Positions 59,808-64,000 of a stretch of 64,000 nt of DNA are shown here, one piece after another. The notes below the pieces were generated by a model. The model saw only the letters and a list, made by a program, of their open reading frames with translations, was not told the origin of the DNA and searched no databases. This DNA comes from Oceanobacter kriegii DSM 6294 (GTDB lineage Bacteria; Pseudomonadota; Gammaproteobacteria; Pseudomonadales; Oceanobacteraceae), in contig NZ_KE383935.1 of the NCBI RefSeq assembly GCF_000422845.1, positions 1,976 to 65,975 of the forward strand, in the 5' to 3' direction. Made by a program: the position numbers and the translations under genes. The number at the start of each line of letters is the position of its first letter. Position 1 is the stretch's first letter.

Positions 59808-60719
59808 ATGATGAGCCTGAAGCAACTGCGCTATTTCATCGCCATTGCTGAAACCGGTTCGGTATCGGCGGCGGCACAGGCGGTACACATTTCCCAATCA
59901 ACACTGACCACCGCCATCAAACAGCTGGAAGACGATCTGGCGGTGGCATTGTTCAGTCGTCATGCCAAGGGCATGGAGTTAACCCATCAAGGGCACCAGT
60001 TTCTGCGTCAGGCCTATCTGGTGATGGCCTCGGTCGAGAATGCCCGCCGAAGTTTGCAGCAGGGCACAGACCGGGTGGCCGGAGAGCTGACCATCGGCGT
60101 AACCAGTCTGGTGTCGGGCTACTATCTGGCCGATCTGTTATCCCGTTTTCAGCGTATTTATCACGATGTGCAGGTGCGGGTGGTGGAAGACGACAGGGAC
60201 TATATCGAGCACCTGTTAGTCAGTGGTGAGATTGATGTAGGGGTACTGATTCTGTCAGACCTCAGTCACGCCAGCGCCCTCAATACCGAAGTCCTGAATT
60301 TCTCCCATTACCGGCTTTGGCTGCCGCCCGGCCACGAGCTGCTGAATCGCGACAGCATCAGCCTGCGGGATATCGCCGCCGAGCCGATCATTCAGCTTAA
60401 CGTCGATGATATGGAACAGCGTATCCGGCCGCTGTGGCAGCAGGCCGGTATTCGTCCCAACATCAGTTTGCGCACGGCCTCGGTGGAAGCGGTTCGCAGT
60501 CTGGTGTCGGCGGGCATGGGACTGGCGCTGATGCCGGACATGACCTTTCGGCCCTGGTCGGTGGAGGGCGATATGGTAGAAGCGCGGCGTTTGCTGGACG
60601 TTGGCGAGACTCTGGATATTGGCCTAGGTTGGCGTCGCGGCGGTGCTCGTAACCCGCTGATTGATTACTTCTTGCCGGTGGCCCGCGAGGTGCTGCCGTT
60701 GCGTAATCGCCAATTGTAA
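59808..60719 (+). CDS. LysR-family transcriptional regulator
   Basis: 303 residues from ATG 59808 (or 59811), where family similarity starts (MSLKQLRYFIAIAETGSVSAAAQAVHISQSTLTTAIKQLEDDLAVALFSRHAKGMELT). The effector-binding domain spans about 90-295. It is divergent from ydcS and upstream of a second PatD-like gene, so it probably controls both polyamine units in response to an intermediate. In E. coli the ydc operon has a GntR/MocR-type neighbour (YdcR) instead, so the regulator differs. Confidence 0.85.
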   Translation: MMSLKQLRYFIAIAETGSVSAAAQAVHISQSTLTTAIKQLEDDLAVALFSRHAKGMELTHQGHQFLRQAYLVMASVENARRSLQQGTDRVAGELTIGVTSLVSGYYLADLLSRFQRIYHDVQVRVVEDDRDYIEHLLVSGEIDVGVLILSDLSHASALNTEVLNFSHYRLWLPPGHELLNRDSISLRDIAAEPIIQLNVDDMEQRIRPLWQQAGIRPNISLRTASVEAVRSLVSAGMGLALMPDMTFRPWSVEGDMVEARRLLDVGETLDIGLGWRRGGARNPLIDYFLPVAREVLPLRNRQL

Positions 60720-60762
60720 TTAGCGTCAACGTTTAATGCCGCTAACTTTGATGGCCTGAGCC

Positions 60763-62271
60763 ATGAATCACGACCTGACTATGGACGCTGCTATGAATGA
60801 TTCCCCGGATTTCGAATCTGTGTCTGAAGCTGTACCACAACCCATGCCCGAACTGCTGCTGATCAATGGCCAACGCATACTGGGTGATGGTGATCCAGAG
60901 GCGGTGATTAATCCCCGCACCGGCGAATCATTGGCACATATTCCACAGGCGTCGATAGAGCAAGTCGATGCTGCGGTTGCCGCTGCCCAGACCTCTGCAA
61001 AGGCATGGAAGCAGACCTCGGTAGCCCATCGTGCAGCCTGTTTGCTGGCGATTGCCGATGGCATAGAACAGGCAGCCGATGAGCTGGTGGTGCTGGAAGC
61101 CCTTAACTGCGGTAAACCGCGCTATCAGGTTGCTGAAGACGACGTCCCTTCGTCGGCGGATGTGTTCCGATTTTTTGCTGCCGTCGTACGTAATCAGCAG
61201 GCACCAGCTGCCGCCGAATACATTGCTGGCCAGACCAGTATGATCCGCCGTGATCCGGTGGGGGTGGTGGCGGCCATTGCGCCGTGGAATTACCCGTTGA
61301 TGATGGCCGCCTGGAAGATCGCGCCAGTGATTGCTGCCGGTAATACCATGGTGTTCAAACCGTCTGAACAAACTCCGCTGACGGCCCTGCGGCTGGCCGA
61401 TATTCTGGCGGATGTGCTGCCCGCTGGCGTGATCAATGTGGTGCTGGGCCGTGGTGAAAGTGTTGGCAGTCAGCTGATCAATCATCCGGGGGTGCGGATG
61501 GTGTCGTTGACCGGCGACGTATCAACCGGCCAAAAGGTATTGCAGGCGGCTCGTCGCAGCGTCAAACGCACGCATCTGGAGCTGGGTGGCAAGGCGCCGG
61601 TGCTGGTGCTGAACGATGCCAACATCGATGCCATGGCAGAGCATGTGACCCGTTACGGTTTTTACAATGCCGGTCAGGATTGCACCGCAGCCTGTCACCT
61701 GTATGTGGAAAACGAAGTTTATGATCCCACGGTCGAGCGGTTGTCAGCGTGCATTGGCGCATTACGGTTTAACCAGGCTGACGATAACCATAACGATCTT
61801 GGACCGCTGATCAGTCAGCGCCAACGCAACAGCGTCGCCAGCTTTGTCGAACGGGCGTTGGAGTTACCGCATATCGAGTTAGCCGTTGGTGGCCGGATTC
61901 CGGCCGGTGAGGGGTTTTATTATCAGCCGACCTTACTGGTGGGCGCACGGCCAGAAGACGAAATTGTTCGTCGCGAGGTGTTCGGGCCAGTGGTCTCGGT
62001 AACCCGTTGTGATTCCGCCGAGCAGGCCATTCAATGGGCCAACCAGTCGGATTACGCGCTGGCGTCGTCGGTGTGGTCAGGCAATATTGGTCGTGCCATG
62101 CAGACCGCCAGTGAGCTGGAATACGGCACCACCTGGATCAACAATCACTTTGCCTTGCCCAGTGAAATGCCCCATGGCGGCCTGAAAAGCTCGGGCTACG
62201 GCAAGGACCTGTCGCGTTACGCGCTGGAAGACTTTTCGGTGGTGCGCCACATTATGCTGTCGCATCAGTAA
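60763..62271 (+). CDS. PatD-like aminoaldehyde dehydrogenase, second copy
   Basis: 502 residues; alternative starts at 60781 and 60793 would drop 6 or 10 residues. After a 28-residue acidic extension it follows Pat[45 protein letters not shown], Glu in [18 protein letters not shown], Cys in [48 protein letters not shown]. It may oxidise 4-aminobutyraldehyde or 3-aminopropanal. It lies 43 bp after the LysR gene; its 3' end overlaps the convergent LysR gene by 20 bp. Confidence 0.82.
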   Translation: MNHDLTMDAAMNDSPDFESVSEAVPQPMPELLLINGQRILGDGDPEAVINPRTGESLAHIPQASIEQVDAAVAAAQTSAKAWKQTSVAHRAACLLAIADGIEQAADELVVLEALNCGKPRYQVAEDDVPSSADVFRFFAAVVRNQQAPAAAEYIAGQTSMIRRDPVGVVAAIAPWNYPLMMAAWKIAPVIAAGNTMVFKPSEQTPLTALRLADILADVLPAGVINVVLGRGESVGSQLINHPGVRMVSLTGDVSTGQKVLQAARRSVKRTHLELGGKAPVLVLNDANIDAMAEHVTRYGFYNAGQDCTAACHLYVENEVYDPTVERLSACIGALRFNQADDNHNDLGPLISQRQRNSVASFVERALELPHIELAVGGRIPAGEGFYYQPTLLVGARPEDEIVRREVFGPVVSVTRCDSAEQAIQWANQSDYALASSVWSGNIGRAMQTASELEYGTTWINNHFALPSEMPHGGLKSSGYGKDLSRYALEDFSVVRHIMLSHQ

Positions 62272-63181
62272 CTTGCAGCTGCTGCAGTAACCACTGAATG
62301 CCGGTGTCCTGTTGATATAACGGGTGTTGGATCAGTTTCATGCTCCAGTTGGGCAATTCGTCCGGGGCTTCAACCACGCGCACGGGCAGCCAGCTACTGA
62401 ACATTTCCGCCATCTGCCGTGGCAGCGTCAGTACGGTTTTACGGTTGGCGACCATGCGGGCGGCAGCCAGGTAGTTGATCATTTGCACCACCACCTGACG
62501 CTTCAGCTTGCGGCTCGATAACCAGCGGTCAACGCTGTCGATGCTGATGGAGTCGGCGTCGGTCTGATCGACCATTACCACATGGGGCAGGGCAAGGTAG
62601 CCGTCCAGATCGAGCTGGTCTGGTATATCGTCAAACTGCTCGCCGACAAGGCATACGGGTTCTTCATCGCGCCAGTTGGTTATCAACAGATGCGAGGGGA
62701 TTTTGAAGCTGTCGTCGAGGCCAACCACCAGATCGACATCGCCGCTCTCCAGTCGCTCCAATGAGGCCTGTGGGCCGATCATTTCGAGGTTGAACACCAG
62801 CCCAGGTGCCTGCTGGTTAAGAGCTGGCATCAGATCAGGCAGCACCACGGCTTCAAAGTAGTCGGTTACCGCCAGGGTAAATACGCGTTTGCTGGTGGCC
62901 GGGTTAAATACCTTCGGTGGTGCCAGTGTCTGTTCCAGCTTGCGCAGTACCTCGCGCACTTCCCCTAGCATGGCCATGGCTCTGGGGGTGGGCTGTAAGC
63001 CATTACCGCAGCGCACCAGAATCGGATCATCAAGTTGGCTGCGCAGACGGTTGAGGGCGTGGCTGGTGGCCGACTGGCTGAGGAAGACTTTCTCTGCCGC
63101 ACGGGTAACGTGGGCTTCGGATACCAGCGCCTCGAAGACGCGTAACAGGTTCAGGTCAAACTGATGGAACGACGCGGGCAT
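62252..63181 (-). CDS. LysR-family transcriptional regulator
   Basis: 309 residues from ATG 63181 (AGGAAGG upstream). Helix-turn-helix at about 8-66: [61 protein letters not shown], the NodD/PcpR-like subgroup. The effector domain covers about 95-300. It is divergent from speB, so agmatinase is the probable target (inference). Its tail overlaps the tail of the PatD-like gene. Confidence 0.85.
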   Translation of the reverse strand: MPASFHQFDLNLLRVFEALVSEAHVTRAAEKVFLSQSATSHALNRLRSQLDDPILVRCGNGLQPTPRAMAMLGEVREVLRKLEQTLAPPKVFNPATSKRVFTLAVTDYFEAVVLPDLMPALNQQAPGLVFNLEMIGPQASLERLESGDVDLVVGLDDSFKIPSHLLITNWRDEEPVCLVGEQFDDIPDQLDLDGYLALPHVVMVDQTDADSISIDSVDRWLSSRKLKRQVVVQMINYLAAARMVANRKTVLTLPRQMAEMFSSWLPVRVVEAPDELPNWSMKLIQHPLYQQDTGIQWLLQQLQVTDATA

Positions 63182-63312
63182 AGGGCCTTCCTGTAACTTC
63201 AGTATTAATGCTGTGCATGTCTTCAGGAATATTATGCATTTCAAGAATTAAAGAACAGCGACTAATCTGCACCCAGTCACTTATTTCTGGCCAATGCCAA
63301 ACAGGATTCATC

Positions 63313-64000
63313 ATGTCTCAGGCTGCTGTTCACACCATGCTCGCTCCTTCTGCTCCGACTGGAGGTTCCGCCAATGCCGATCTGGCCCTTTACGGCATGA
63401 TGGGCATGGGCTTTATGAAGAGCCCGATTCTGCGCAACGCTGAAGAGATCCGCCAAAGCGACGCCGATGTGATTGTTGCCGGTGTACCGTTTGATATGGC
63501 GACTTCTGGCCGCCCTGGCGCGCGCCTTGGCCCGACTGCGGTACGCCAGGCGTCCGCCAATTTGCTGTGGGAAGGTGCTCGCTGGCCGTGGAATTTCGCT
63601 CTCGATGAGCGCCTGAAAATGGCCGATGCCGGTAACGTGGCGTTCAAGCACGGTGAGCCACAAACCATGGTGGATAACCTGCAAGCGCTGGTGCGTGAGA
63701 TTGCTGAAAGCGGCAAGAAAAGCCTGGTGTTTGGCGGTGACCACTTTATCGCCCTGCCGGTGATTCGTGAGGTAGCCAAAGTGCATGGCCCGCTAGCGCT
63801 GGTGCATTTTGATGCCCACACCGACACCTATGATGGTGGCAGTGCCTACGATCACGGCACGCTGTTTCATCATGCCGTGCAGGAAGGCCTGATCGATACC
63901 GAACACAGCATCCAGATTGGTATTCGTACCAACTGGGATCGCGACGGCCATCCGTTCGAAGTACTGGACGCGGCGGAAACCAACGACCTCGGTGCCAAAG
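63313..64000 (+). CDS. speB: Agmatinase (3' end outside window)
   Basis: 229 residues visible. After a short Ala-rich leader, the sequence follows SpeB: VAGVPFDMATSGRPGARLGPTAVRQAS, WEGARWPWNF, the manganese ligands in LVFGGDHF and VHFDAHTDTY, and QIGIRTNWDRDG. It hydrolyses agmatine to putrescine and urea, which would feed the puu, spuC and patD routes encoded upstream. It is divergent from a LysR gene. The remaining C-terminal ligand region is beyond the window. Confidence 0.9.
   Translation, partial: MSQAAVHTMLAPSAPTGGSANADLALYGMMGMGFMKSPILRNAEEIRQSDADVIVAGVPFDMATSGRPGARLGPTAVRQASANLLWEGARWPWNFALDERLKMADAGNVAFKHGEPQTMVDNLQALVREIAESGKKSLVFGGDHFIALPVIREVAKVHGPLALVHFDAHTDTYDGGSAYDHGTLFHHAVQEGLIDTEHSIQIGIRTNWDRDGHPFEVLDAAETNDLGAK

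Overview
The window looks like a chromosomal segment of a marine or halotolerant gammaproteobacterium, probably Oceanospirillales or Pseudomonadales-like. The evidence is the BCCT betaine transporter, FepA/PfeA-type receptors with the DUF3649-PepSY-DUF3325 module, E. coli ydcSTUV-patD-like and puuB-like polyamine genes, and Pseudomonas-like dispersed palindromic repeats. I see no rRNA, tRNA, CRISPR array or transposase gene.

(1) 1-10.2 kb. The 3' end of a giant tandem-repeat surface protein is followed by five tightly packed genes: a TolC-family lipoprotein, a HlyD-like periplasmic adaptor, a GAF-like/HlyD membrane protein, a PqqD-like/M50 metalloprotease/HlyD fusion, and a Tat-signal TctC/Bug-type binding protein. 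It resembles a type I secretion locus with no ABC ATPase in view, the ATPase slot being taken by the M50-HlyD fusion.

(2) 10.4-18.4 kb. This is an iron-uptake island: DUF3649, PepSY and DUF3325 membrane proteins and two tandemly duplicated FepA/PfeA-like receptors, each unit preceded by a Fur-box-like site.

(3) 18.4-22 kb. Two small exported proteins, an orphan OmpR-type response regulator, an orphan betaine/choline-type binding protein, and a 265-bp structured repeat whose second copy lies at 42 kb.

(4) 22-36.7 kb. A catabolic regulon contains a BCCT transporter, RibBX (flavin precursor supply), a luciferase-like flavin monooxygenase, a flavin reductase, two aldehyde dehydrogenases, an alpha/beta hydrolase, a PF06684 protein, a CMD-family protein, DUF1330, an isochorismatase-fold hydrolase, a GntR/FCD repressor and two GlxA/AraC regulators. 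The enzyme set matches the trigonelline (N-methylnicotinate) ring-cleavage pathway TgnABCDE. Four promoters share the same operator, TGGTATACCATAATA(C/T). The likely flow is uptake of a betaine-like N-heterocycle, flavin-dependent ring opening, aldehyde oxidation, amide hydrolysis and succinate semialdehyde oxidation.

(5) 37-64 kb. A D-amino acid and polyamine island holds dadA, ridA, three polyamine-type binding proteins (one potF-like, one ydcS), a gamma-glutamylpolyamine synthetase, two PuuB-type oxidases, a TetR regulator, gabD, a SpuC-like transaminase, the ydcSTUV-patD operon, a second PatD-like dehydrogenase, two LysR regulators and speB (cut by the window end). Together they cover agmatine to putrescine to GABA to succinate by both the transaminase and the glutamylation routes. 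A Fur-box-controlled metal-exporter/ferritin-like pair is embedded at 51.8-53.6 kb.

Several families of short palindromic repeats fill the intergenic spaces. One of them flanks a gene-remnant scar near 25.9 kb, beside the GlxA/isochorismatase pair.
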